Assembly: GCF_025457425.1 (NCBI RefSeq)
Contig: NZ_JAMXIA010000001.1
Span: 2,728,001-2,792,000 of the forward strand
Origin: Chryseobacterium foetidum
Lineage (GTDB): Bacteria > Bacteroidota > Bacteroidia > Flavobacteriales > Weeksellaceae
Direction of reading: 5' to 3'
Length of the DNA stretch: 64,000 nt
In this document: positions 48,756-57,381 of the stretch, one piece after another
Numbering within the stretch: position 1 is the first letter of the stretch
How the letters are laid out: each line of letters starts with the position of its first letter
Notes under the pieces: model-generated
What the model was told of the DNA's origin: nothing
Database searches by the model: none
Seen by the model: the letters and a program-made list of their open reading frames with translations, nothing else
Translations under genes and position numbers: made by a program

Positions 48756-50816
48756 TTAATCAATAATGAATTTTGTCGAAAACTCCTCCGCTTTAAGAAT
48801 ATAAATTCCTTTTGAAAGTTCTCTTACTTCAATTTTATTTGAATGAATAAATGGTTTTTCAATTTTCTTTAAAAGCTGACCATTCAGGTTATAAATTTCA
48901 GCAGATTTAATCTTATCCAGTTTTTCACCTTTAACAAAAATCTGATGGTTTTTTACCGGATTTGGATAAAGCTGATACTGAGATTTCTCAATTGTAAGAT
49001 CCTGAGTGCTTAAACTTCCGCAAGTCCAGCTCAAATCGTCAATTCCGACTCTCTGATTGTTTGAATTGGTGATTGAAAGTACCGCATTCCCGGAAACATT
49101 AATATTACTGATGGTTGTAGTCTGTGCTGTAGTGCTGTAAGGAACAGTTCCTACCGTAGTTCCGTTAACTGTCACTGTAAGGCTACCGCCATTATCACTG
49201 AATGGTAGCTTTGTAGTCAGTGTAAGACTTTGAATTCCGTTGGTGATTGTTGAGCTGGTAAGACTTCCTGTTCTTATAACAATAGCTCTGCCGTTGATGG
49301 ATTGGTCTGTTCTTGCATCAGTTGCAGTCCATGTGATTCCGTTATTCGTCCAGGTTCTTGTTGTGTAGTTGTTGGCATTTGCCGGGATCGTAGAAAAATC
49401 TTCCGTTCCGCAATTTGTACCGGCTGGTGGAGTAGCGGTTGTTGTTCCCTGAACACTGTTGCTTTGAGCAGAAAGATTATTTGCTGCATCTGCGGCAACA
49501 ACGTAGAAAGAATAAGTTGTTGAAGGATTTAAACCAGAAACAGTTGCCGAAGTTCCCGTTACTGTTGAATGGAAAGTTCCGTCCACATAAATATTGTATC
49601 CTGTAACGCCCACATTATCTGTTGAAGCAGTCCAGCTTAATGATATCGAATTGCTTGAAGTTCCCGTTATAGCAAGGTTTGCCGGAGTTGTCGGAACCTG
49701 AGTATCTGTAGTTGTAGTTCCCTGAACCGTGTTGCTCTGAGGCGAAAGGTTGTTGGCTGCATCTTTTGCAATCACGTAGAATGAATATGTCGTACCGGAA
49801 GAAAGGCCTGGAATGGTAGCCGTAGTTCCTGTAACGGTTGAATGTAAAGTTCCGTTTACGTAAATATTATAGCCTGTAACACCTACATTATCTGTCGAAG
49901 CTGTCCAGCTTAAAGAAACTGAATTTGGTGTTGTGCCTGTAACCAAAAGATTTGTCGGACTTGTTGGGGCTTGTGTATCAACACTTTGGTTCCCCCAAAT
50001 AGCATTGGCATAGGAAGGATTGTCTATAAAAGGATTTCTGTTTCCCTGATACTGGTAAGAAGCGTTGTTTCTGATAACTTCGTTGGGAGATACAGGATCT
50101 GCATTATGCCACGCCAAAAGCTGCGTAAGCTCCCAGGCCTGAAGTCCTGGAAATGCTGTGTTTCCAAGCATATTGCCGGAAGAAAATCCTGACAGCTGAT
50201 TCTCATATCTTGTTACAAAGTAAAAAATCATTCTAGCAACATCACCTTTGAAGGCGTCAATGGGTTCAAAAACAGTTCCTGTAAAACCTGGTGAAACAGA
50301 ACTTCCTCTTTTGGACCCGTTTTGTGAAATATAATCGGTAACTCCTACAACTCCGAAAGGTAAATTTCCTCTTTTGTTGTTGACGGATCCGTCTGTGGCT
50401 CTGATGAAATGGATGTCAGAAACCATAGGTGAGTTTTCATTAAATAAACTTTGCGGTACGATGTGTTCTCTGTTGTAGCAGTCGCCTTCGTTGTTATAAT
50501 TTCCACATTGCGAGCTTGTGCTTACATAATTGTAAGGATCCGGACCATTAGGATTTTCTGAATAGATGTCAAGAATGCTATTGTCATTTTCCAGACCGGC
50601 AACTCCGGGAGCATTATCGCGGTCGGTCGTTTGGTAGGCAAACCATAAACCTGCATAGCTTCCCGGATTGTGATTTGCAGTAATGATATTTTTCAGAGCT
50701 GTTTTTAAATTTGCTCCGGTGAGACCTGCGGCGTTGTTGTAATACCCTGCAGGAGCCTGCGCGTTGCTGATGATTACAGCAAAACTGAATGCTAAAAAAG
50801 ATAGAAATCGCTTCAT
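48756..50816 (-). CDS. Secreted endonuclease I with two fibronectin III domains and T9SS sorting domain
   Basis: A 686-aa secreted protein. I start at MKRFLSFLAFSFAVIISNAQ (50816), a signal peptide. Residues ~20-270 are an endonuclease I domain with the HNH-like core REHIVPQSLF and DIHFIRATDGSVNNKRGNLP. Then come two nearly identical fibronectin type III domains (...LSWTASTDNVGVTGYNIYV...), a beta-sandwich segment and a C-terminal T9SS type A sorting domain (LYPNPVKNHQIFV... ending KFIID). It is probably secreted or surface-attached and degrades extracellular DNA. The two FnIII repeats share long identical nucleotide runs and could recombine. Confidence 0.9.
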   Translation of the reverse strand: MKRFLSFLAFSFAVIISNAQAPAGYYNNAAGLTGANLKTALKNIITANHNPGSYAGLWFAYQTTDRDNAPGVAGLENDNSILDIYSENPNGPDPYNYVSTSSQCGNYNNEGDCYNREHIVPQSLFNENSPMVSDIHFIRATDGSVNNKRGNLPFGVVGVTDYISQNGSKRGSSVSPGFTGTVFEPIDAFKGDVARMIFYFVTRYENQLSGFSSGNMLGNTAFPGLQAWELTQLLAWHNADPVSPNEVIRNNASYQYQGNRNPFIDNPSYANAIWGNQSVDTQAPTSPTNLLVTGTTPNSVSLSWTASTDNVGVTGYNIYVNGTLHSTVTGTTATIPGLSSGTTYSFYVIAKDAANNLSPQSNTVQGTTTTDTQVPTTPANLAITGTSSNSISLSWTASTDNVGVTGYNIYVDGTFHSTVTGTSATVSGLNPSTTYSFYVVAADAANNLSAQSNSVQGTTTATPPAGTNCGTEDFSTIPANANNYTTRTWTNNGITWTATDARTDQSINGRAIVIRTGSLTSSTITNGIQSLTLTTKLPFSDNGGSLTVTVNGTTVGTVPYSTTAQTTTISNINVSGNAVLSITNSNNQRVGIDDLSWTCGSLSTQDLTIEKSQYQLYPNPVKNHQIFVKGEKLDKIKSAEIYNLNGQLLKKIEKPFIHSNKIEVRELSKGIYILKAEEFSTKFIID

Positions 50817-50864
50817 TTTTTTGAAATTGGGCGACAAAGGTACAAAATTTAAATCGCTGATATA

Positions 50865-52070
50865 TTAACTTTTAGTAATATAGCCTTTGCTGATTTTAGA
50901 AAAAATCCACGAGATAAGTAAGCCAAATCCCGCTGCTGTGGCAGAAACGATGATATAATTTTTCCACTCAATTCTTACCGGGAAAGGAAGATTTTCAACA
51001 ACTTTAAATAATCCTGTATATTCCTGAAACAGACAGAGTGCAGTTCCAATCAGAAGTCCGCTTAAAATACCGGCGAATACGATGAGAACTCCGGTGTAAA
51101 AATAAGTTTTTCTTAAATGACTTAAAGGGAAGCCTAATGAAACCAGAGATCTTGCCTGCTCGCGTTTATCTAGTTGCAAAATAATGATTGCACCTGCCAG
51201 ATTAAAAGTTGTTATGAAAATAACCAGCCCGAAAATCAGATAGATAAATAGTTTTTCAGTATTAATCATCTTCCAGAAAGCTGCATTCTCTTCAGATTTT
51301 GTGGTAATGATTACAGTTTTGCCTAAGTCCTTTTCAAGATCTCTTCTTACATCAGGTGCTTTTTCAGAATTTTTAAGTTTGATAACAATGTTATAGGCAG
51401 AGTTTTTCGGAAGATTTAGAAGTTCTTCTGCCATGGCTATCGGTGCGATGATGTAATTGTTGAGCTGTTCTTTTCCTGGAAAAACTCCCGTAACAAAAAT
51501 ATTTTTACGGTTATAGATATCTTCTTCTTTATTAATAAGACCTTTCCCAGGTTTAGGCATATATAAGGTCGCCTGATCCTTTTCAGAATTTACAGGAATT
51601 GAAAGTCTTAAATCGAGAGAATTTTCAATTAAAACCTCGTCATTATATTTAAAATCAGGATAGCTTCCATAAACGATACTCCGGTGAATAGGATTTACCT
51701 GAACATAAACAGAATCTACACCTCTCAGATAGGCAATATCACCTTTTCCATTAAAATTGATATAAATCTTCTCTTCAATAACCCTTGAAAACTGAGAAAT
51801 TTCCGGATTCTTTTTTAAAACTTTTACAATTTCAGATGGATTTTTAATTGTTTTTCCGGCAGCACTTTTAATGGTAATATCTGCGTGCAGGTCTTTAACA
51901 AGGTCTTCATTAAAATCTTCAAGACCCGAAAAAACCGAAATAATCACAAACATTGCTGTCACGGCAACACTCATTGCTCCCACGGCAAGCCATGTGATAA
52001 AAGTGACCGCTGTGCTTCCTTTTTTCGAAATAAGGTAGCGCGATGCAATGTAAAATGAGATGTTTTTCAA
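50865..52070 (-). CDS. LolC/LolE-like ABC transporter permease
   Basis: A 401-aa inner-membrane protein with an N-terminal helix (FITWLAVGAMSVAVTAMFVIISVF), a ~200-residue periplasmic MacB-PCD-like domain and three C-terminal helices of the FtsX domain (~275-390). It opens with IASRYLISKKGSTAVTFI, like LolC/E. It probably releases lipoproteins from the inner membrane with an ATPase encoded elsewhere. Its start follows rbfA by 3 bases, so the two form an operon. Confidence 0.85.
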   Translation of the reverse strand: MKNISFYIASRYLISKKGSTAVTFITWLAVGAMSVAVTAMFVIISVFSGLEDFNEDLVKDLHADITIKSAAGKTIKNPSEIVKVLKKNPEISQFSRVIEEKIYINFNGKGDIAYLRGVDSVYVQVNPIHRSIVYGSYPDFKYNDEVLIENSLDLRLSIPVNSEKDQATLYMPKPGKGLINKEEDIYNRKNIFVTGVFPGKEQLNNYIIAPIAMAEELLNLPKNSAYNIVIKLKNSEKAPDVRRDLEKDLGKTVIITTKSEENAAFWKMINTEKLFIYLIFGLVIFITTFNLAGAIIILQLDKREQARSLVSLGFPLSHLRKTYFYTGVLIVFAGILSGLLIGTALCLFQEYTGLFKVVENLPFPVRIEWKNYIIVSATAAGFGLLISWIFSKISKGYITKS

Positions 52071-52073
52071 AAT

Positions 52074-52433
52074 TTACAGAATAGGATTTTCTCCTTCGCC
52101 ACGAAGTTCTTTCTCAATTTTTTCCACATCATCCAGAGTGGTATCCAGATAAAAATTCAGCTGTGGAATAATGCGAACCTGTTTTGCCATTTTCTGACCG
52201 ATAAAATTTCTGTACTGAGGCTTGTTTTCCTCAATTTCCTTCATGATCGAGGAGCGGAATTCCTGAGGGAAAATGCTTAAATAAATCTTTGCAATCCCCA
52301 AATCCGGAGTTACCTTCACATCAGAAACTGAAACCAAAAAATTCTGCTTGCTTTCTGACGCCTGTTTGCGGAAAAGTTCTGCGAAATCTTCCTGTATAAT
52401 CTGTGCTACTTTTCTTTGTCTGTTACTTTCCAT
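52074..52433 (-). CDS. rbfA: Ribosome-binding factor A
   Basis: RbfA assists 30S subunit maturation at the 5' end of 16S rRNA. The 119-aa protein has the KH-like domain with MESNRQRKVAQIIQEDFAELF, VSDVKVTPDLGIAKIYLSIF and FYLDTTLDDVEKIEKEL. It is the first gene of the rbfA-permease unit. Confidence 0.92.
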   Translation of the reverse strand: MESNRQRKVAQIIQEDFAELFRKQASESKQNFLVSVSDVKVTPDLGIAKIYLSIFPQEFRSSIMKEIEENKPQYRNFIGQKMAKQVRIIPQLNFYLDTTLDDVEKIEKELRGEGENPIL

Positions 52434-52441
52434 AATTTGTG

Positions 52442-52449
52442 CAAATTTA
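52442..52449 (-). promoter_or_regulatory. Bacteroidota -7 box before rbfA
   Basis: On the minus strand TAAATTTG lies 9 bases before the rbfA ATG. Confidence 0.55.
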
Positions 52450-52513
52450 CTACTTTTGTTTTAATTGATCTTTTTAAAAAAGGTCAAAGAATTAATTATC
52501 TTACAATAAATTT

Positions 52514-52912
52514 ATGAAACTTGAACATATCGGTATTGCTGTAAAATCATTAGGTGTTTCTGACGAACTTTTCACCAAACTTCTCGGTAAGGAATCTTAC
52601 AAAAAAGAATCTGTGGAGCGGGAGGGTGTTGTAACGTCCTTTTACAATGCCGGAGAATCAAAATTAGAACTTTTGGAAGCGTCGAAAGACGACAGTCCGG
52701 TTTCAAAATTTATTGATAAAAAAGGAGAGGGCATACATCATCTTGCTTTTGGGGTACAGGATATCGCCTTTGAAATTGAAAGATTAAAAAAAGAGGGATT
52801 TCAGTTTATCTCAGAAGAACCGAAAGAAGGTGCTGATAACAAATTAGTTGTCTTCCTTCACCCCAAATCCACGAATGGAGTTTTGGTAGAATTGTGTCAA
52901 GAAAAGCCATAA
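52514..52912 (+). CDS. mce: Methylmalonyl-CoA epimerase
   Basis: A 132-aa VOC-fold enzyme that interconverts (R)- and (S)-methylmalonyl-CoA. Metal ligands are in LEHIGIAVKSL (His5), the central KLELLEAS (Glu), HHLAFGVQDI (His77) and the C-terminal VLVELCQ (Glu). Length and motif spacing fit MCEE rather than other VOC enzymes. It lies alone, upstream of the tRNA gene. Confidence 0.9.
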   Translation: MKLEHIGIAVKSLGVSDELFTKLLGKESYKKESVEREGVVTSFYNAGESKLELLEASKDDSPVSKFIDKKGEGIHHLAFGVQDIAFEIERLKKEGFQFISEEPKEGADNKLVVFLHPKSTNGVLVELCQEKP

Positions 52913-52917
52913 AAAGT

Positions 52918-52947
52918 TTTGCAGAGAAAGAAATTTTACTATTTTTG
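52918..52947 (+). promoter_or_regulatory. Promoter of the tRNA gene
   Basis: TTTG (52918-52921) and TATTTTTG (52940-52947) separated by 18 bases fit the Bacteroidota TTG/TAnnTTTG pattern, 27 bases upstream of the tRNA 5' end. Confidence 0.6.
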
Positions 52948-52974
52948 CAAACACAAAATTTAACCAGATTTTGA

Positions 52975-53048
52975 GGTCCTATAGCTCAGTTGGTTAGAGC
53001 ACCTGACTCATAATCAGGTGGTCCCTGGTTCGAGCCCAGGTGGGACCA
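52975..53048 (+). tRNA. tRNA with anticodon CAU, probably Ile2 (lysidine-dependent), possibly elongator Met
   Basis: A complete cloverleaf of 74 bases: acceptor GGTCCTA/TGGGACC, D-arm AGCTCAGTTGGTTAGAGC, anticodon stem CCTGA/TCAGG with loop CTCATAA (anticodon at 53009-53011), T-arm CCTGG TTCGAGC CCAGG and discriminator A. CCA is not encoded. C4-G69 and C5-G68 in the acceptor stem match what I recall as TilS determinants for tRNA-Ile2, so Ile2 is preferred over Met; this needs testing. Confidence 0.85.
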
Positions 53049-53052
53049 CATT

Positions 53053-53090
53053 AAAACCCTTGAATATGCTGATATTCAAGGGTTTTTAAT
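53053..53090 (+). terminator. Terminator after the tRNA
   Basis: AAAACCCTTGAATAT and ATATTCAAGGGTTTT pair around a 4-base loop and are followed by T-rich sequence. Confidence 0.88.
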
Positions 53091-53129
53091 TTTATAACAA
53101 AAAGTTTTTGAAGTGTTTTGACGAAATGA

Positions 53130-53768
53130 TTACCTTAAAAACGGATTATACTGTTTTTCAAAACCAATTGTAGTTGGATTTCCATGGCCTGACAAGACCT
53201 GGGTTTCTTCATCCAAAATTAAAAGTTTGGTTTTGATTCCTTCTATTAACTGTTCGTAATTTCCTTTGTACAAATCGGTTCTGCCGATGCTTCCCTCAAA
53301 CAGGACGTCTCCCGACAGCATAAATTTCTGAGTTTCGTTATGATAAACAACGCTTCCCGGAGAATGTCCCGGAACGTGATAAATCTTAAATTTTTCTCCG
53401 TCAAAATCAAGTTCGTCTCCTTCGTTAATATATTTCGGATCTACATTGATATGATCCAGTTCAAACCCAAATCTCATTCCGCTGATTTGGAACATATCGA
53501 GGACTTCTTTGTCGTCCTGATGCATAATTACAGGTACTTTGTAGGTGTCAAAAGCCCATTGCAAGCCTAAAATATGATCGATGTGAGCATGCGTTAAAAC
53601 AATTTTTTCAATTTTCAATTCGTTTTCACTGATGAAATCTTTGATAGCTTTCGTTTCCTGCTCATTCATATTTCCCGGATCGATGATCCATGCGTTTTTA
53701 TTTCCGTTAAAAAGAACATAAGTATTTTCACTCGCAAAATTGAAGACGAAAGCCTGTATCTGAAACAT
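53130..53768 (-). CDS. MBL-fold metallohydrolase (glyoxalase II-like)
   Basis: A 212-aa cytoplasmic metallo-beta-lactamase-fold hydrolase. The metal site THAHIDH is at residues ~59-65, with the later His in HVPGHSPGSVVYH and Asp in LSGDVLFEGSIGRTD and SGHGNPTTIG near the C-terminus. This is the glyoxalase II/YcbL-type pattern. The substrate is uncertain. It is divergent from the T9SS plug gene. Confidence 0.88.
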   Translation of the reverse strand: MFQIQAFVFNFASENTYVLFNGNKNAWIIDPGNMNEQETKAIKDFISENELKIEKIVLTHAHIDHILGLQWAFDTYKVPVIMHQDDKEVLDMFQISGMRFGFELDHINVDPKYINEGDELDFDGEKFKIYHVPGHSPGSVVYHNETQKFMLSGDVLFEGSIGRTDLYKGNYEQLIEGIKTKLLILDEETQVLSGHGNPTTIGFEKQYNPFLR

Positions 53769-53839
53769 ATTAAGATTAATTTTTCATCAAAAATACGATA
53801 ATAATAGTGAAATGGGCATTTTTCATTATCTTCGTAAGA

Positions 53840-55051
53840 ATGAAAACGTTGAAGATATTTTTACTGGGTCTGAGCGGTCTCGTATTCGGACAAAACATAC
53901 AGAGCATACAGCTTTTTAATCCTCAGACGAATGACGAAACACCCGTGATCAACATGGGTGAACAGCTGGTTTTAAGTTTTGATGATCTTACAAACAGCAG
54001 CACGATTTTTCGTTATACTTTAAAACATTACGACAGAAACTGGCAGGATGATAATTTGTTTTTTACAGAGATTGCTACCGGAACTATGAATGCCCTGCTT
54101 GATCAGTTTGAATATTCTTTCAATACACTTCAGCCTTATACGCATTACAAGCTTTCATTTCCGAATGATAAAATCAGACCTAAAATTTCCGGTAATTTTG
54201 AAATCATCGTTTACAAAGATTCTGCAGATAAGCCTTTATTTAAAAGAAGATTCAGTATTTCTGAAAACGGAGTTAATTTAGCTTTAAATATTACCAGAGT
54301 TTCAGATGCCAGAAAACCGAATATCAACCAAAGAGTTGAGGTACAGGCAACTTCCAAAGGTGGCGACATTTCTTCAAACGTGAATTCAATGACCATGAAT
54401 GTAGTTCAGAATAACAATCCACACATGACTGTTTTTAATCAAAAGCCAAGTTCTACAATGGGAAATCAGCTTCTTTTTCAGCAGATGAATCTTGCTTTTC
54501 CCGGAAATAATGAGTTCTATTATTTTGACAATAAAAATATCAGAATGCCGGCGGATATGGTTCGGGCTACGGAAATTATTGAAAATGTTCATCAAACCTA
54601 TCTTCATCCGGTTTGGGCATATCCGTTGGATTACCAGTATCAGCCGGACGTGAATGGTGCGTGGTATTTCAGAAGAAACGATATGGGTATTGAGCGAAAT
54701 GCCGAGCGTGAGGGAGATTATGCAGTCGTTCATTTTTCTTTAGATTCTGAACCGATGGATAAGGAGCTTTATGTTTTAGGTGGTTTTAATGATTTTAAAC
54801 CTTCTAAAGAATATATGATGACTTATGATGTGGAAAAGAAAAAATATATTGCCAAAATTTTTATGAAACAAGGTTTCTACAACTATATTTTAGCCACAAA
54901 AGAGGCGGATGGAAGAATGAATTTCGGGGAGATCAACGGGAATTTCTGGCAGACAGAAAATCTTTATCAGGCCTTCCTTTACTACAGACCGTTTGGTAGA
55001 AATTACGACGGACTCATTGGTTACGGGGAATTCAGAACACCTGTCAGATAA
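53840..55051 (+). CDS. Type IX secretion system plug-type protein (DUF5103)
   Basis: A 403-aa exported protein. I start at MKTLKIFLLGLSGLVFGQ (53840), a signal peptide ending near residue 18; the frame from 53807 adds 11 residues. The mature protein follows the DUF5103/T9SS plug pattern: LFNPQTNDETPVINMGEQLVLSFDDL, YTLKHYDRNWQ, GTMNALLDQFEYS..., RVSDARKPNINQRVEVQAT and the C-terminal FYNYILATKEADGRMN and YRPFGRNYDGLIGYG. As I recall, the T9SS plug protein closes the SprA translocon pore; the assignment is from family resemblance. It fits with the T9SS cargo at 48756. Confidence 0.82.
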   Translation: MKTLKIFLLGLSGLVFGQNIQSIQLFNPQTNDETPVINMGEQLVLSFDDLTNSSTIFRYTLKHYDRNWQDDNLFFTEIATGTMNALLDQFEYSFNTLQPYTHYKLSFPNDKIRPKISGNFEIIVYKDSADKPLFKRRFSISENGVNLALNITRVSDARKPNINQRVEVQATSKGGDISSNVNSMTMNVVQNNNPHMTVFNQKPSSTMGNQLLFQQMNLAFPGNNEFYYFDNKNIRMPADMVRATEIIENVHQTYLHPVWAYPLDYQYQPDVNGAWYFRRNDMGIERNAEREGDYAVVHFSLDSEPMDKELYVLGGFNDFKPSKEYMMTYDVEKKKYIAKIFMKQGFYNYILATKEADGRMNFGEINGNFWQTENLYQAFLYYRPFGRNYDGLIGYGEFRTPVR

Positions 55052-55165
55052 AAAAACCAAAACCCTACAGTTCAAGTGTAAGGTTTAGGCGATCAACCGT
55101 CTTATGAAGACTCACAGAAAAATAAAATATAATGTCAACAAACAAAGTGTTCTGGGTTCAGGTCT

Positions 55166-55438
55166 TTAATCTTTAAAGACCGCTGTTATCAATAGATTTT
55201 CATCATCTTCAAATATATAATGAATATTGATGGGAAGATTTTCGGTTTTAAAAACCTGCATTTCCTTATCTTTAATATCAATATGCTCTGAATTTTCTAC
55301 AATCTGTTGTACAGAATCTTTCAGTACATTCAGAAATATTTTGTCTTTATGCTCTTTTTCAGCATTGAAAACCCGCATTAGCATTCGAATGTCATTTTTT
55401 GCAATGGATGACAGAAGTACTTTCATTGTACTATGCAC
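55166..55438 (-). CDS. RelE/ParE-like toxin (probable)
   Basis: A 90-aa basic to neutral protein whose N-terminal helices, central strands and final hydrophobic strand (HYIFEDDENLLITAVFKD) fit the small RelE/ParE ribonuclease or gyrase-toxin fold. It is the second gene of a two-gene minus-strand unit, overlapping the 3' end of the gene at 55431 by 8 bases. The overlapping arrangement and size ratio are typical of a type II toxin-antitoxin module. Catalytic residues cannot be assigned. Confidence 0.6.
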   Translation of the reverse strand: MHSTMKVLLSSIAKNDIRMLMRVFNAEKEHKDKIFLNVLKDSVQQIVENSEHIDIKDKEMQVFKTENLPINIHYIFEDDENLLITAVFKD

Positions 55439-55661
55439 AATTTTGTTCCAGTTCTTTTACATTATCAAAGAAATCTAATTTTGTAGCAGGATTTTCAGAA
55501 TGAAACTGAATTCTGTACGAAACTTCATCCAGATGAAATTGTGGAATATCTGCCAACACATGTGTTTCTACCCTGTCAAGAATCTTTGAAAGAGCTTCCA
55601 AAAGATCCGGACTCAAAACCTCGATTTTCTTTTTTAAAATTTCAATAGTAGCCTCCATCAT
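55431..55661 (-). CDS. Antitoxin-like small protein, partner of the RelE-like protein
   Basis: A 76-aa acidic protein (ATIEILKKKIEVLSPDLLEALSKIL... DFFDNVKELEQNCA) located just ahead of, and overlapping, the putative toxin gene. The size, acidity and position fit an antitoxin; a DNA-binding motif is not evident. Its start codon lies near 55661 behind a very AT-rich region where an operator would be expected, but no clear palindrome is visible. Confidence 0.6.
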   Translation of the reverse strand: MMEATIEILKKKIEVLSPDLLEALSKILDRVETHVLADIPQFHLDEVSYRIQFHSENPATKLDFFDNVKELEQNCA

Positions 55662-55826
55662 TTCAAATTTTTAAGTGTCATTTTGTTTTTTGATGAAGTA
55701 AAGGTATGAAAAAATATCAATAAACAAGACAATACCCCTATAATTTCATGGGTATATTTAAAATATTTTATCTTTTTTTAAATATTTTAAGTTAATTTAA
55801 AGGGGTGTTGTAGAAAAAGTAGTGAA

Positions 55827-55863
55827 AAAAGACAGTATCTAAACTTATTAAATACTGTCTTTT
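55827..55863. terminator. Bidirectional terminator after the VOC gene
   Basis: AAAAGACAGTAT and ATACTGTCTTTT form a perfect 12-bp stem with flanking A- and T-runs, ahead of the toxin-antitoxin module and behind the VOC gene. Confidence 0.8.
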
Positions 55864-55892
55864 AAAAAACTTCTCAGATTTACCAAAGAGCT

Positions 55893-56270
55893 TTATCTTA
55901 TTTTAATATCAGATACAATTATTTTGTAATGGTCGCAATCTTCAAAACAAATTCCATTTTTCTTCCAATAAGGATTTTTTGGTTGCAAAAGAGGAACTTC
56001 AAATTTTTTAAGATTATCCAGAATTTTGCGATAATCTTCATTTGACTCAGGATAAAAGACCAGTGTATCGTCTTCATCAAATTTTGAATTAGGCTTTTCT
56101 CCGTTTTGTGTGAATTCCAAATGCCAGTTTTGTCCTTTTATTCCAAGAAAAACTCCGTCATAATTGTCGTGATTTTTAAATTCTCCAAGTATCTCGAAAT
56201 TTAAAACCGAAGTATAAAAGTAAATTAAACTTTCAAGTTTTTGAGTATGTCTTGCGTATCGGAACTGCAT
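55893..56270 (-). CDS. VOC family protein
   Basis: A 125-aa glyoxalase/bleomycin-resistance-fold protein. The beta-alpha-beta-beta-beta pattern is clear: MQFRYARHTQKLESLIYFYTSVLNFEILGEF and NWHLEFTQNG, then the second half ending CDHYKIIVSDIK. It probably binds a metal or small ligand, but ligands cannot be assigned. It follows hemH at 11 bases and is probably in the same operon. Confidence 0.75.
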   Translation of the reverse strand: MQFRYARHTQKLESLIYFYTSVLNFEILGEFKNHDNYDGVFLGIKGQNWHLEFTQNGEKPNSKFDEDDTLVFYPESNEDYRKILDNLKKFEVPLLQPKNPYWKKNGICFEDCDHYKIIVSDIKIR

Positions 56271-56281
56271 GTCTTTACAAT

Positions 56282-57361
56282 TTAAACCAAATAAAATTCA
56301 TTTAATTTTTCTTCACAAAGTGTTTTTACCACTTTCACCCATCGGTCTTCATCATTAAGACAAGGGATATAATGGAAATTTTCACCGCCACCATGCTCAA
56401 ACTGATGTTTTCCTTCCACGGAAATTTCTTCTAAAGTCTCAAGACAGTCTGCCACGAAGGCCGGACAAACGATTGCTAAGTTTTTCACCCCTTTTTTACC
56501 GACAGTTTCCAATGTTTCATCGGTATAAGGCTCCATCCATTTGTCTTTCCCCAAACGGGACTGGAAAGTGACCATCACTTTTTCTTTAGGTAAACCTAAT
56601 TTCTTTATAACCGAATTCGTTACATCAAAACACTGATGACGGTAGCAAAACTGATGACTCGGATTGCTTTCACGGGAACAGCAATCATTTAGATTACAGG
56701 TATTGGTAGGATCTGTCTTAAAAATATGCCTTTCCGGAACACCGTGATAGGAAAACTGTAAGGCATCGAAATTTTCAGGAAGTTTTTCTTTAATGCTTTC
56801 TGCAAGACAGTCGATGTAAATATCTCTGTTATAAAAAGGCTGAATGTAATTTATTCTAATCTGTGGAAAAGATTTTTTTCTTACTTCCTCAGCTTTTTCA
56901 ATTACGGTTTCTGTCGTACTCATCGCATATTGCGGATACAGCGGAAAAAGGACAATATCTGTAACGCCCTGATCCACGAGTTTCTGAATTCCAGCTTCAA
57001 TGCTGGGTTGAGCATATCTCATTCCGATTTCTACCGGAACATCGACCAATTTCTGAAGTTTTGCCTGAAGCTGTTTGGTGATGACGATTAAAGGAGAGCC
57101 TTCGTCTGTCCAGACTGTTTTGTAAGCCTCGGCAGATTTTGCAGGTCTTGTATTGAGGATGATTCCTTTTACCAGAAGTGCACGGAAAAACCAACGGTAA
57201 TCAATTACCTTCTCATCCATCAAAAATTCATCAAGATATTCTTTCACATCCGGAACAGATGTTGACCTTGGCGAGCCGAGGTTGACTAATAAAATTCCCT
57301 TTTTTGAGATTTGAGATTTGAGATTTGAGATTTGAGATTCGTTTTGCAAAACTTTAAACAT
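56282..57361 (-). CDS. hemH: Ferrochelatase with a repeat-encoded N-terminal extension
   Basis: HemH inserts Fe2+ into protoporphyrin IX, the last step of heme synthesis. Motifs: GILLVNLGSPRSTSVPDVKEYL, DEGSPLIVIT, YGMRYAQPS-like (IGMRYAQPS), SYHGVPERHI (catalytic His) and LGKDKWMEPYTDE. A Cys cluster NTCNLNDCCSRESNPSHQFC...QC (~222-247) may bind a metal or [2Fe-2S]. The first ~20 residues (MFKVLQNESQISNLKSQISK) are mostly encoded by a TTTGAGA heptamer array; related proteins start close to MKKGILLVNLGSP. No internal start codon is available, so the array appears to be translated. Confidence 0.92.
   Translation of the reverse strand: MFKVLQNESQISNLKSQISKKGILLVNLGSPRSTSVPDVKEYLDEFLMDEKVIDYRWFFRALLVKGIILNTRPAKSAEAYKTVWTDEGSPLIVITKQLQAKLQKLVDVPVEIGMRYAQPSIEAGIQKLVDQGVTDIVLFPLYPQYAMSTTETVIEKAEEVRKKSFPQIRINYIQPFYNRDIYIDCLAESIKEKLPENFDALQFSYHGVPERHIFKTDPTNTCNLNDCCSRESNPSHQFCYRHQCFDVTNSVIKKLGLPKEKVMVTFQSRLGKDKWMEPYTDETLETVGKKGVKNLAIVCPAFVADCLETLEEISVEGKHQFEHGGGENFHYIPCLNDEDRWVKVVKTLCEEKLNEFYLV
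57305..57339. repeat. Five exact TGAGATT heptamers inside the hemH N-terminus
   Basis: Uninterrupted 7-bp period (five units, the last ending ATTC) read in frame as the SQISNLKSQIS segment. Because 7 is not a multiple of 3, gain or loss of one unit would shift the hemH frame. Confidence 0.9.
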
Positions 57362-57381
57362 TAAACTTTGAACATTAAACT

